A stretch of 64,000 bases of DNA from positions 124,001-188,000 of the forward strand of contig NZ_PJNH01000001.1 in assembly GCF_002844535.1 (NCBI RefSeq), given 5' to 3'. The translations under genes were made by a program, and so were the position numbers. This document shows, piece after piece, positions 1-9,331 of this stretch. The first letter of the stretch is position 1, and each line of letters opens with the position of its first letter. The notes under the pieces were generated by a model. It made no database searches and was not told where the DNA came from. It saw nothing but the letters and a program-made list of their open reading frames with translations. The stretch comes from Halalkalibacillus sediminis (GTDB taxonomy: Bacteria; Bacillota; Bacilli; Bacillales; Alkalibacillaceae).

Positions 1-209
1 ATTTTATCATGTGCCATCTTTTTTCGAAGCTCACGTCGTTCATTTTTTGCGACATGATCCATTTTTCTCAAAAGTTCCAGATAAGGTTCTTTTATTTTGA
101 ATGGGCCGGACTCGATTTGACGAATATCTTTACCAAGAACGACGATAGCCATGGAAAGAAACAAGAATCGTGATGCCACTTGAATTTCCTCTTCTTTTAG
201 GTTTCTCAT
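1..209 (-). CDS. yhjD: YhjD-like small protein, 3' end beyond window
   Basis: Reading the minus strand, an ATG at 209 follows a GGAGGGG ribosome site and opens a frame without stops to the edge of the window (69 codons seen). The visible protein starts MRNLKEEEIQVASRF and holds a GPFKIKEPYLELL segment followed by a strongly basic stretch. This resembles the YhjD family of small Bacillaceae proteins of unknown role, and the divergent yhjE neighbour matches the B. subtilis order yhjD-yhjE. The C-terminus lies outside the window. The family assignment rests on context and a short motif, so it is moderate. Confidence 0.6.
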   Translation of the reverse strand, partial: MRNLKEEEIQVASRFLFLSMAIVVLGKDIRQIESGPFKIKEPYLELLRKMDHVAKNERRELRKKMAHDK

Positions 210-358
210 TTGTACCCCTCCACTTAATCGAACGTGTGTTCTATTATAGAATGTGCCCCACTCATTTGCAAGTCTTTTCTTTCACACGACAAAAAAGTAT
301 GCAAAGCAATCTTTTTTTTATAAAATAGAGGTAGAGAAATAAAGATAGGAGTAATTGG

Positions 359-1012
359 ATGGGTCAGGATGTATCGAACTTAGAAGAATTGGAAGAGTTA
401 TTACAGGACAATGTTGTAGGTGAATTCATCATTAGGTTGTTGGAGTTTTACGGTAGCTTCGGTATTATTCCGGGATTTGCATTCCCTTTTATTGAAGCCT
501 TCCTTTCCTTTTTACCTGTAATTGTTTTTATTATGGCAAATTCAATTGTATATGGCCTAGAATTAGGTTTTTTATTATCGTGGGCAGGTGCTTCGGCTGG
601 TGCGATTGTGTTCTTTATTATCATACGAAAAATGATTCGCTTCAGGTGGGTAAGGAAAATCCAACATCAGAAACAAGTGCGCAGGGTTACCGCATGGTTT
701 GACCGACATGGTTTCGGACCATTATTTCTGTTGCTTTGTTTCCCTTTTTCGCCGTCTGCATTGATCAATATCGTGGCTGCATTTTCAAAAATCCCCTTAA
801 AGCAGTTCATGTTAGCTGTGCTCTTAGGTAAAGCCGTCATGGTCTTTTCTGTATCATATGTGGGAGAAAGCCTTGCTTCATTTGCTCAAAATCCCACGAA
901 GACAATTGTCGTCGGTATCTGTATCGGATTGTTCTGGATGGTTGGGAAGTATGTTGAAAAGCGGATTCAATCAAATGCTGAGCAAGGCGAGCACCCGAAT
1001 AATAAAGGCTGA
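359..1012 (+). CDS. yhjE: TVP38/TMEM64 (DedA-like, SNARE-associated) membrane protein YhjE
   Basis: This 217-residue integral membrane protein has a soluble N-terminal helix, then hydrophobic segments around residues 32-52, 60-82, 120-140, 148-165 and 178-195. The stretch around residues 36-46 (GIIPGFAFPFIEAFLSFLP) and the later FPFSPSALINIVAAF motif are the paired re-entrant signatures of the TVP38/TMEM64 (VTT) family, whose DedA relatives handle lipid flipping or membrane homeostasis. The ATG is preceded by TAGGAG at seven bases. A hairpin terminator overlaps the stop codon. B. subtilis carries yhjE in the same region upstream of addB, which supports the name. The transported substrate cannot be told from sequence. 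Confidence 0.82.
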   Translation: MGQDVSNLEELEELLQDNVVGEFIIRLLEFYGSFGIIPGFAFPFIEAFLSFLPVIVFIMANSIVYGLELGFLLSWAGASAGAIVFFIIIRKMIRFRWVRKIQHQKQVRRVTAWFDRHGFGPLFLLLCFPFSPSALINIVAAFSKIPLKQFMLAVLLGKAVMVFSVSYVGESLASFAQNPTKTIVVGICIGLFWMVGKYVEKRIQSNAEQGEHPNNKG

Positions 1013-1035
1013 TGATCAAAAACATCAGCTTTTTC
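1004..1035 (+). terminator. Rho-independent terminator after yhjE
   Basis: A seven-base-pair stem, GCTGATG (1008-1014) with CATCAGC (1023-1029), is followed by five T residues. It overlaps the yhjE stop codon. Confidence 0.7.
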
Positions 1036-1088
1036 GCGAGGAATGAAAGTATAGAAATTTGGCGCATAATTGTCTAGCACCATTACCC

Positions 1089-1193
1089 AGAGAGCTAGTG
1101 GCTTTTTTCATCTATCAATGATTAGCCAACACGGTTTAATACTTTACCGGGTTTCTTTTATCACGGTTGATGAGTTCCTGTCACTAGCTTTCT
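1089..1193 (+). ncRNA. Putative structured leader upstream of addB
   Basis: Bases 1089-1102 can pair with 1180-1193 in an uninterrupted 14-bp stem (12 Watson-Crick pairs and two G-U pairs) that encloses about 77 bases. A run of six T residues follows the left arm directly, so an alternative terminator-like arrangement is possible. No known riboswitch class was recognised: there is no T-box GGTGG core and no obvious SAM, TPP or FMN signature. The addB ATG lies 43 bases downstream. The element may be a leader RNA, an attenuator or a remnant of an unrelated repeat. Confidence 0.35.
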
Positions 1194-1236
1194 AAAAGGG
1201 TCTTTGCGCTTTTCTTATTTAACTGGAGGGTGATTT

Positions 1237-4200
1237 ATGGGTTTACAATTTATATTAGGGCGAGCAGGCTCAAACTTGAGTACATATTGTTTGGAAGATA
1301 TTGAATCATCTTTGAAGAAGGATCCTACGGGTGATCCTATTTTTTATATTGTCCCTGACCAAATGGCCTTTCAGCAAGAGTATGATTTGTTAAGGAAAAG
1401 CGATCTATCAGGCTCAACGAGGGCTCAAGTGTTCAGTTTTTCAAGGCTAGCGTGGTATATCTTTCATGAAGTGGGTGGCGGTACTAAGCCATTCATCTCA
1501 AGCACTGGTATTCAGATGATGCTAAGGAAACTGTCGGAACAACATAAGGACTCTCTATCGACTTTTCAAAAAGCTCTTGAAAAACAAGGGTTCATCGAAC
1601 AATTGGAAGCGATGATCACTGAGCTCAAACGTTATCGTATAACTCCTGACGTGCTTGATCGTATTGTGGATGAAATGCAAGATTTTCAGCATCTGAATGC
1701 GAACGAAAAAGCATTGCAGCAGAAACTTGAAGATTTATTGCTCATTTTTCAACACTTAGAGGAACAATTGAAGGGTCATTATATTGATAGTGAAGATCAA
1801 TTGGAGATGATGGTTGAGAAGATAGAAGAAAGTAATGTCTTAAACGGTGCCACTATTTATATTGATGGGTTCCACCGTTTTACACCGCAAGAGTTTTTTG
1901 TGATTGAAGCTTTCATGAGGAATGCTAAAGATGTAAAGATTGCTCTGACTTATGATGAAGCATCGAATCAAAATAATCAACTCGATTTATTTTATCAAAC
2001 GAAAACTACTTATGAGACGCTTAAAGAAATAGCTAAACAATCTTCAATAGTCGAGTATCCACCTATGAAACGCTATCCAGATGAGCAACTACAGCAGGAA
2101 GCCTTTCAGCATTTAGAACGACATTTTGAGACGCATCCTGTCCCTGTTTATGGAAAAGATGCCCCTGTAGATATAGTCGAAGCCGTCCATCCCCGAGCTG
2201 AGGTTGAACGGACAGCGCAAGAGATTATACGCCTAGTTCGAGATGAAGGGTTTCGTTACCGAGAGATTGCCTTGCTAATTCGAGAGTCGAATACGTATCA
2301 TGATTTGATTGAGACTATCTTTGAAGATTATAATATCCCTCTATTCATAGATGAAAAGAAAACGATGTTGAATCATCCATTTATAGAGTTAATAAGAACT
2401 GGTCTTGAGGTAGTAGAAAGTAATTGGCGATATGATGCCATTTTTCGTTTACTTAAGACTGGATTCATCCGACCAAGCGACGAAACCTATCCATTAGATG
2501 AGGAAGCAATTGATACATTAGAAAACTATGTGTTGGAGTATGGGATCCGTCGAAAAGATCAGTGGCTTTCAGAAAAAACATGGACTTATCAACGATTCAG
2601 CGGGCTTGATTTTCGCAAACAAACGACAGAAGAAATAGAATTTCAGGAGAAAATCAATTCATACCGATTACAAGTAGTGGAAGCGTTGAGCACTTTCGAC
2701 CGTTCGATGAATCAGGCAGGAACCGTTAAAGAAAAGTGCAGAGTATTATACGAATGGGTTGAAGATGTACAAGTCCCTAATAAGCTTGAGCAGCTTCGAG
2801 ATGACTATGAAGAAGCGGGCCAAGTTGAAATCGCACGTGAACAGGAACAAGCATGGCAGTCAACGATGGAATTGTTGGATGAAATGGTTGAAATGCTAGG
2901 GGAAGAGGAAGTCGATCAACGTTTATTCATACAAATGATGGATGCAGGTTTTGACACATTAACTTTTTCTCATGTGCCACCAACGATTGACCATGTCATT
3001 ATAGGAAATGTTGAACGCTCTAGGATTACAAATGTTCGAGCGAGCTTTTTATTAGGAGTCAATGATGGCACATTTCCGATGAAACCACCTAGCGATGGAA
3101 TGGTGACGGATGAAGAACGAGCGATTTTAGAAGAAAAAGGTTTATTGTTAGCTGATCGTGCAGATCGGGTTTTATTAGATGATCGATTTTATATCTATCT
3201 TGCTTTCAACCTTGCTTCTGAACGTCTTTGGGTCAGTTATCCTTTGAGTGATGAAGAAGGACGCACGAAGATTCCTGCTTCGATTGTGAAGCGGCTTGAA
3301 ACCATGTTTCCGGAAGCGAAAAAACATTGGGTGCTTGATGACGAAGATGAGGTTGAACCTTTACGCTTCATCACTAATCCGACTAAATCTCGTGCGATCT
3401 TAACTGCTGAGTTATCAAAATATTTGCGGGGATATCCTGTGAACGATGTCTATTGGGATACTTTACATTGGTATATGGAGCACGAAACAAAAGACGAAAA
3501 CACTCGACTGATCTTAGAAAGTCTTTTTTATCAAAATAAACCGTCGAACCTTCAACAAGTGACGGCCAAGGAAATGTTCGACCAAACGATACGGTCTAGT
3601 GTTTCTAGATTAGAGACGTATCATCAATGTTCCTACCAATACTTTGCAAGATACACATTGGGATTGAAGGAACGCCAAGGTTTTCAGCTAGATGCCCCTG
3701 ACATTGGTCAATTGTTCCACGAATCTTTACGCATGATTACAGATTGGGTACATGAAGATGGTAAAGCCTTATTCCAATTGACGAAGCAAGAAATCCTCCA
3801 TTACGTGAAAAAAGCAATGGACAAGCTCGCACCTGTTTTACATCATCAGATTCTATTTAGTTCGAACCGTTATCGTTTCATTTTGAAAAAATTAGAACAG
3901 GTTGTGATCCGGGCTACATCTATGCTCGTTCACCAAGCTAAAAATTCTGATTTTACGCCTGCCGGGGTGGAAATTGGTTTTGGTCAAAAACAGAAGCTCC
4001 CTCCGTTGCAGTTGAATCTATCCAATGGATACATGCTCGAATTGAGCGGTCGAGTTGACCGAGTCGATCAGACGACAATCGATGATCAACTTTACTTACG
4101 TGTCATTGATTATAAGTCTAGTAGTAAAGATTTAAGCTTGGTCGATGTTTACTATGGATTGGCATTGCAAATGTTAACTTACCTGGATGTCGTATTAACC

Positions 4201-4722
4201 CATTCTGGGGATTGGTTAGGTAAAAAAGCAGATCCTGCTGGTGTGCTCTATTTCCATGTTCATAACCCTACGATTCAGGATCCAAAATCTCAGGATGATG
4301 AAGCAATTGAAAAAGAATTGGAGAAATCCTACAAAATGAAAGGCCTATTGCTTGAAAAAGAGTCAATTGCACAAGCGATGGACAACTCGTTGGAAAGTGG
4401 AGTCAGCACTATAGCTCCTTTCGGTGTTAAAAAAGACGGGTCTTTCAGAAGTGGTTCTAAAACGGTTAACGAAGAAATGTTTCAGCGAATGAATCAATAT
4501 GTAAGATCATTGATGACAAATGCTGGTGAAGAAATTGTTGGTGGCGAAGTGCACTTGAATCCTTTTCAGAAAAAGGACACAGTTGCATGCACATACTGTC
4601 CTTATCAGTCTGTTTGCCAATTCGATTCGTCACTAGAAGAAAATAATTTCAGAAGATTGAATGAAGGTAAAGATGAAGAAATACTTGCGAAAATGATTGA
4701 GAAGGGAGGAGTTCAGCTATGA
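1237..4722 (+). CDS. addB: AddB, ATP-dependent helicase/deoxyribonuclease subunit B
   Basis: AddB is one subunit of the AddAB double-strand-break end-processing machine, the Gram-positive counterpart of RecBCD. The 1161-residue length is normal for the family. The C-terminal RecB-type nuclease motif VIDYKSS sits near residue 954. The iron-sulphur cluster cysteines are present: one at about 797 in HQCSYQY and a CTYCPYQSVC cluster near 1117. The N-terminal P-loop, which reads GRSGSGKT in B. subtilis AddB, is GRAGSNLS here (residues 8-15), so the Walker A lysine is missing. The gene overlaps addA by four bases (ATGA), showing translational coupling. The ATG has a GGAGGGTGAT ribosome site. Confidence 0.97.
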   Translation: MGLQFILGRAGSNLSTYCLEDIESSLKKDPTGDPIFYIVPDQMAFQQEYDLLRKSDLSGSTRAQVFSFSRLAWYIFHEVGGGTKPFISSTGIQMMLRKLSEQHKDSLSTFQKALEKQGFIEQLEAMITELKRYRITPDVLDRIVDEMQDFQHLNANEKALQQKLEDLLLIFQHLEEQLKGHYIDSEDQLEMMVEKIEESNVLNGATIYIDGFHRFTPQEFFVIEAFMRNAKDVKIALTYDEASNQNNQLDLFYQTKTTYETLKEIAKQSSIVEYPPMKRYPDEQLQQEAFQHLERHFETHPVPVYGKDAPVDIVEAVHPRAEVERTAQEIIRLVRDEGFRYREIALLIRESNTYHDLIETIFEDYNIPLFIDEKKTMLNHPFIELIRTGLEVVESNWRYDAIFRLLKTGFIRPSDETYPLDEEAIDTLENYVLEYGIRRKDQWLSEKTWTYQRFSGLDFRKQTTEEIEFQEKINSYRLQVVEALSTFDRSMNQAGTVKEKCRVLYEWVEDVQVPNKLEQLRDDYEEAGQVEIAREQEQAWQSTMELLDEMVEMLGEEEVDQRLFIQMMDAGFDTLTFSHVPPTIDHVIIGNVERSRITNVRASFLLGVNDGTFPMKPPSDGMVTDEERAILEEKGLLLADRADRVLLDDRFYIYLAFNLASERLWVSYPLSDEEGRTKIPASIVKRLETMFPEAKKHWVLDDEDEVEPLRFITNPTKSRAILTAELSKYLRGYPVNDVYWDTLHWYMEHETKDENTRLILESLFYQNKPSNLQQVTAKEMFDQTIRSSVSRLETYHQCSYQYFARYTLGLKERQGFQLDAPDIGQLFHESLRMITDWVHEDGKALFQLTKQEILHYVKKAMDKLAPVLHHQILFSSNRYRFILKKLEQVVIRATSMLVHQAKNSDFTPAGVEIGFGQKQKLPPLQLNLSNGYMLELSGRVDRVDQTTIDDQLYLRVIDYKSSSKDLSLVDVYYGLALQMLTYLDVVLTHSGDWLGKKADPAGVLYFHVHNPTIQDPKSQDDEAIEKELEKSYKMKGLLLEKESIAQAMDNSLESGVSTIAPFGVKKDGSFRSGSKTVNEEMFQRMNQYVRSLMTNAGEEIVGGEVHLNPFQKKDTVACTYCPYQSVCQFDSSLEENNFRRLNEGKDEEILAKMIEKGGVQL

Positions 4723-7700
4723 AGTGGACAGATGAACAACAGTTAGCCATCGATGAGGATGGAAAAGATATTTTAGTTGCTGCCGCTGCTGGATCTGGTA
4801 AAACAGCCGTACTTGTAGAGCGGATCATTCAAAAGATGTTGCGAGAAGATGAGCCTTATAATATTGATGAAATGCTAGTTGTAACATTTACGAATGCTGC
4901 GGCACAAGAGATGCGTACAAGAGTCGGTGCTGCTTTAGAGAAGTCCCTTCAAGCGAACCCTTCTTCTTTCCACTTGAAGAAGCAATTATCGTTGATTCAA
5001 CGAGCGAACATTTCAACACTCCATTCTTTTTGCATGGAAGTGGTGAGAAAATATAGTTATCAGCTTGATTTAGATCCAAACTTCAGAATTTTAGACGATA
5101 TTGAAGCAGATCTATTAAGAACAGATATCATGCAAGAAATTTTAGAAGAGTGGTATGGAAAAAGTGAAGAAGAGCAGAACTCGTTCTATAAACTAGTAGA
5201 TAGTTTTTCAAGTGACCGGGATGATGCCGAAGTTGAGTCGCTGATTCTTAAAGTGTATGAGTTTTCTATGCAAAATCCTTGGCCAATCGAGTGGCTCGAT
5301 CAGCTAGAAGAGTCTTACACGATTGGAGAGGACTCGACACTGGACGATTTAGTGTGGATGCCAGTGGTCAGGGATGATCTTCATGAGTCACTTGAGGCAA
5401 TACGGTTTGATATTGAACAAGCGCTATCGATTGCTCAAGATGTGGACGGTCCCTACCATTACGCTGAAACGTTAGAAGCTGATTTGCAACAAGTTCTTGC
5501 TATTCAGGAGTCATTGAAGTCGCCGTGGGATAAATTGAGTGTTACTGTCCAAGAAAACGCTTCTTTCGGAAAACTCTCAGGTAAGAAGGCAGAGTGTAAC
5601 GAAGATTTAAAGGAAGCTGTAAAAGATATTCGTAAGAGGTATAAAGATCGGATGCAAAAGCTGAAAGAACGTTGGTTTGAACGCAGACAAGAATCGCTAT
5701 TAGAAGATCTGAATCATCTAAAGCCTTTGATTCATCAATTGGTGATACTTGTGAAAGAATTCCATGAACGTTTCAGAAAAGCCAAAGCAGATGACGCAAT
5801 GGTCGACTTTTCTGATTTAGAGCACTATTGTTTAAAGATTCTACTATCAGACTCCGCAAAACCGGATCAATTGATAGGTTCAGAAGTTGCACACCAATAC
5901 CAAAACCAATTCAGAGAAGTCCTGATTGATGAATACCAGGATACGAATCTAGTCCAAGAAACAATTCTACAGTTATTGACACAGGGAAACCATGCTGGTC
6001 AACTATTCATGGTTGGAGATGTTAAACAAAGTATATATCGTTTTCGTCATGCGGAACCAACCCTGTTTATGAATAAATATAAAATGTTCCAACAGCCAGA
6101 ACATAATTCACTTCGTATCGATTTAGCCCGTAATTTCCGTAGCCGGAAAGAAGTGCTCGATGGGACGAATTATATTTTTAGGCAATTGTTGGACGAGCGC
6201 GTAGGGGAAATGGAATATGAAGAAGATGCTGAGCTCATTTACAGCAATCGAGTGTACGATACTTTAACAGACACCGATGTTGACGCAGAAGTCCAAATTA
6301 TTTCCCGGGAAAACATTGAAGATGAGTCAGTCTCAGATGATTGGAAATATCTTGAGAAAGCACAATTAGAAGCTCGGACTTATGCAGAAAAAATTCAATC
6401 TTGGATTGGTACTGATGACTCAAAACCAATGACTATTATCGATAAAGAAACAGGTCAACAGCGCTCTATGCAATATCGAGATATCGTCATCCTGATGCGT
6501 TCGATGACCTGGGCAGGAGTCATTGTAGAAGAATTGAAACAAATGGGAATTCCAGTATATGCAGAATTATCGGCAGGGTATCTCGATGCAATTGAAATCC
6601 AAGTGATGATCAATGTGCTCAAAACCATTGATAACCCACAACAGGATATCCCTCTAGCCAGTGTATTGAAGTCTCCTATTGTCCAAATAAGTGAAGATGA
6701 CTTAGCTAAGATTCGATTAGCGGGTAAAAAAGAGTCCTTTTATCAGGCAATGAAGAATTATGTAATTGGGGGGGAAGATGAGCAGCTGATTCGACGACTT
6801 GAACGCTTCTTAAGTCAGTTAGATGGTTGGAGGAAAGAGGCGCAGTACGGGGCTCTTTCTCAACTAATATGGCATATTTACCAAGAAACAGGTTATTTCG
6901 AATTTGTTGGTGGTACACCTGGAGGTAAGCAACGTCAAGCTAATCTGAGGGCGCTTTATGATCGTGCTCGTACTTATGAGAACTCATCATATCGAGGGTT
7001 ATTCCGTTTCCTCCGTTTTATCGAAAGAATGGAAGAACGAGGGGAAGATTTAGCAGCTGCACGTGCTTTAGGTGAACAAGAAGATGTAGTTCGCATCATG
7101 ACGATTCATAAGAGTAAGGGACTTGAGTTTCCTGCGGTGATTCTAGGTGCATCTGATAAAAATTTCAACAAAAAAGATATCCAGTCTAAGTTTTTGCTTC
7201 ATAAAGACTTAGGATTCGGATCTAAATACATGAATTTAGATAAGAGAATCATGTATTCTACCTTTCCTATGGAAGCTTTGAAGGTGGCGATGACCCGTGA
7301 AATGCTTGCGGAAGAGATGCGTGTATTATACGTTGCATTGACTCGTGCGAAGGAAAAGTTATGTATTGTAGGTACCGTAAATGATTGGGACAAACGATTG
7401 GAAAAATGGAATGAAGTTCTGAGCCACCGTGAGTGGGTACTTCCTCCTCATAGTCGTACAGACCAAGCTACTTATTTGAATTGGATTGGTCTTTCTCTTG
7501 CTCGTCACCATTCAGCTGAAATGATCCACCAGCAGCAATTAAGGAGTGAAGTGCCAAAGAATATCACTTTGGATGATTCAAAATGGCAAATTCATGTTCG
7601 TCACGCCAGTGAATTGATGAATCCTGATTGGGTGACTGCAACCCGTGATGAGAATTTGCGCCAAGCGATAACTGAGTGGAGGGAAGAGCTCCTACCGAAA

Positions 7701-8438
7701 CGCTCTTCCAATTTTAGTGAGGTCGATCGAAGACTCACATTTTCATATCCTTATAGTAATAGTATGAAGAAAAGAGCTAAGCAGACAGTTACTGAACTGA
7801 AGAGGTTGCGAGAGGTTCCAGATGATTATACAAGCACTGACCTCATTCGCAAGCAATCGAAATCTTCATTGTCGCGTCCAAGGTTTATGCAATCGGATCC
7901 GAGTCAATTGAAAGCGAATGAAGTTGGTAGTGCTATGCACACAGTTATGCAGCATATCGATTTTAATCGTTCTTGGGATGCTCAAGAGTTAGACGAATTT
8001 ATTTCAGGTTTGGTTTGGAAAGAAATTTTAAGAGATGAAGAAGCAGAAGTGATTGATAAACAAGCGATCATCGATTTCTTTCAATCTGAGCTTGGACCAC
8101 TCATTGGTCAAGCTACACGTATGGAAAGGGAACTGCCTTTTACCATGCAGCTTCAGGCTTCAGAAATCTATCCAGATTGGGATGGTCAGGAAGAAGAAGC
8201 GGTTCTTGTCCAAGGGGTGATTGATTGCCTAATTCAGACAGACCAAGGATGGTACTTAATTGATTACAAAACGGATCATATTTTAGGAGCAGTAACAGAA
8301 GAAAAACGGCAAGAACTCCAAGATCGGTATAATGTACAAGTTGAACTCTATCAGAGAGCTGTAGAATCCATTTGGAATATAGAACTCGAAGGTGTCTACT
8401 TATATTTCTTTGATAAAAATCTAGTAATCAAAAATTGA
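4719..8438 (+). CDS. addA: AddA, ATP-dependent helicase/nuclease subunit A
   Basis: This 1239-residue protein is the UvrD/RecB-type motor and second nuclease of AddAB, which unwinds and resects DNA ends for RecA loading. Superfamily 1 helicase motifs are intact: Q-motif WTDEQQLAI at the N-terminus, Walker A AAAGSGKTAV near residue 27, Walker B LIDEYQDTN near 404, GDVKQSIYRFR near 430 and VALTRAKEKL near 875. The C-terminal nuclease motif LIDYKTD lies near residue 1181. The start overlaps the addB stop. In B. subtilis sbcD and sbcC follow addA. Here the gene is followed at once by a hairpin and the convergent gerPF. Confidence 0.98.
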   Translation: MKWTDEQQLAIDEDGKDILVAAAAGSGKTAVLVERIIQKMLREDEPYNIDEMLVVTFTNAAAQEMRTRVGAALEKSLQANPSSFHLKKQLSLIQRANISTLHSFCMEVVRKYSYQLDLDPNFRILDDIEADLLRTDIMQEILEEWYGKSEEEQNSFYKLVDSFSSDRDDAEVESLILKVYEFSMQNPWPIEWLDQLEESYTIGEDSTLDDLVWMPVVRDDLHESLEAIRFDIEQALSIAQDVDGPYHYAETLEADLQQVLAIQESLKSPWDKLSVTVQENASFGKLSGKKAECNEDLKEAVKDIRKRYKDRMQKLKERWFERRQESLLEDLNHLKPLIHQLVILVKEFHERFRKAKADDAMVDFSDLEHYCLKILLSDSAKPDQLIGSEVAHQYQNQFREVLIDEYQDTNLVQETILQLLTQGNHAGQLFMVGDVKQSIYRFRHAEPTLFMNKYKMFQQPEHNSLRIDLARNFRSRKEVLDGTNYIFRQLLDERVGEMEYEEDAELIYSNRVYDTLTDTDVDAEVQIISRENIEDESVSDDWKYLEKAQLEARTYAEKIQSWIGTDDSKPMTIIDKETGQQRSMQYRDIVILMRSMTWAGVIVEELKQMGIPVYAELSAGYLDAIEIQVMINVLKTIDNPQQDIPLASVLKSPIVQISEDDLAKIRLAGKKESFYQAMKNYVIGGEDEQLIRRLERFLSQLDGWRKEAQYGALSQLIWHIYQETGYFEFVGGTPGGKQRQANLRALYDRARTYENSSYRGLFRFLRFIERMEERGEDLAAARALGEQEDVVRIMTIHKSKGLEFPAVILGASDKNFNKKDIQSKFLLHKDLGFGSKYMNLDKRIMYSTFPMEALKVAMTREMLAEEMRVLYVALTRAKEKLCIVGTVNDWDKRLEKWNEVLSHREWVLPPHSRTDQATYLNWIGLSLARHHSAEMIHQQQLRSEVPKNITLDDSKWQIHVRHASELMNPDWVTATRDENLRQAITEWREELLPKRSSNFSEVDRRLTFSYPYSNSMKKRAKQTVTELKRLREVPDDYTSTDLIRKQSKSSLSRPRFMQSDPSQLKANEVGSAMHTVMQHIDFNRSWDAQELDEFISGLVWKEILRDEEAEVIDKQAIIDFFQSELGPLIGQATRMERELPFTMQLQASEIYPDWDGQEEEAVLVQGVIDCLIQTDQGWYLIDYKTDHILGAVTEEKRQELQDRYNVQVELYQRAVESIWNIELEGVYLYFFDKNLVIKN

Positions 8439-8452
8439 TTTGAACGATTTTG

Positions 8453-8487
8453 ACCCCTTGCTTCATTTAGCAAGGGGTTCCTTATTC
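8453..8487. terminator. Hairpin between convergent addA and gerPF
   Basis: A ten-base-pair inverted repeat, ACCCCTTGCT with AGCAAGGGGT, lies 15 bases after the addA stop and just beyond the gerPF stop. It has a modest T-rich tail on the plus side and can serve both strands. Confidence 0.6.
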
Positions 8488-8488
8488 T

Positions 8489-8707
8489 TTATTTATTTGC
8501 TGTAATGACTTGATCTAATAGATCAGCATCGAATGGATTGGTTGAACTGAAGCCGTTGTTATTATTAATGAAGTCTCCGGTATTCAGTGCACCAGAGCCG
8601 GCACTTGTTTTCGACGAAGACTTGGGTGAGATATAGAAAGCATCACCTAGGTTAACTGTCCCGCCGCTTACACTATTTATTTTAAAAGGTCCTACAATGG
8701 AGGGCAT
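8489..8707 (-). CDS. gerPF: Spore germination protein GerPF
   Basis: This 72-residue protein begins MPSIVGPFKINSVSGG and carries the family pattern of a repeated hydrophobic/Gly motif followed by FYISPKSSSKT and a GSGALNTGDF segment. GerPA and GerPF are paralogues with this layout. GerP proteins are made late in sporulation in the mother cell and let germinants pass the coat to reach the inner membrane receptors. The start at 8707 has a GGAAAAGAAGGTG ribosome site. An in-frame start ten codons further upstream is less likely because family members start at MP. It is the last gene of the gerPA-F operon. Confidence 0.93.
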   Translation of the reverse strand: MPSIVGPFKINSVSGGTVNLGDAFYISPKSSSKTSAGSGALNTGDFINNNNGFSSTNPFDADLLDQVITANK

Positions 8708-8739
8708 AAATTCACCTTCTTTTCCATTGATTTTCATTC

Positions 8740-9108
8740 TTAATCTTTATTTCTTAATCTACGAACATGTTTGACGTGAGCTTTTGAATTGCCAGTTTGA
8801 ACTGAGCCGATATGAACGATTGAACTTGCGGTTGCTCCAATCATTTCAATTCCCCCAACATCGATTGAGGAGTAATTTTTTCTTTTGATTTCAATAGGAA
8901 CAGTGATGAGCTGCTCCGGTAATTGTTTTTGGAAAAAACCTTGTTCTTCAAATGTAAGTTCATTTGAAAAAACAGCGCCCTCTTGTTGAATAGCTAATAC
9001 ATCAGCATATGGGTTTATTTGCTCACTATCCCCGACTTGAAGAATTGAACTGAATTCGAGCGAATGACATTTGATACGTTGGACCCGACTGTCTCTCATA
9101 GGTTTCAA
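8740..9108 (-). CDS. gerPE: Spore germination protein GerPE
   Basis: This is a 122-residue GerPE-family protein with the characteristic N-terminal RVQRIKCHSLEFSSILQVGDS and a second V-H-I-G-S half near residue 95. The same short beta motif (SSI-x-x-GD) recurs through the GerP proteins. I place the start at a TTG (9108) because GAGAGGGAG lies nine bases upstream. An ATG three codons later (9099) is the alternative. It belongs to the gerP operon. GerPE acts in the coat during germinant access, and no enzymatic activity is known. Confidence 0.9.
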   Translation of the reverse strand: MKPMRDSRVQRIKCHSLEFSSILQVGDSEQINPYADVLAIQQEGAVFSNELTFEEQGFFQKQLPEQLITVPIEIKRKNYSSIDVGGIEMIGATASSIVHIGSVQTGNSKAHVKHVRRLRNKD

Positions 9109-9145
9109 GTTATTAAACTCCCTCTCTCAATTACTACAATCGAGG

Positions 9146-9331
9146 TTAACCTCCAGTAACAGGCCCGATTGGAACAACATTTTCGATAATATAGGATTCT
9201 GGTGGTGTATCGAATGTAGATGCGAATTGAAGATGATCGGCGTCGCCCACTAAAAATAGTGATGAAGTCGAAACGCCGGAGATTTGAATATGTTCGACAC
9301 ACAATTGATCATTATAAATATTAATAGCCAT
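9146..9331 (-). CDS. gerPD: Spore germination protein GerPD
   Basis: This is a short 61-residue GerPD-family protein with the core VSTSSLFLVGDAD and the conserved FDTPPESYIIE segment near residue 42, which is diagnostic of GerPD. The start at 9331 lies inside the end of gerPC, so the two genes overlap by 11 bases in different frames. An ATG four codons upstream (9343) abuts the AAGGAGA ribosome site and is too close to it, so the inner ATG is preferred. The role is germinant permeation of the spore coat, with gerPA-F. Confidence 0.9.
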   Translation of the reverse strand: MAINIYNDQLCVEHIQISGVSTSSLFLVGDADHLQFASTFDTPPESYIIENVVPIGPVTGG

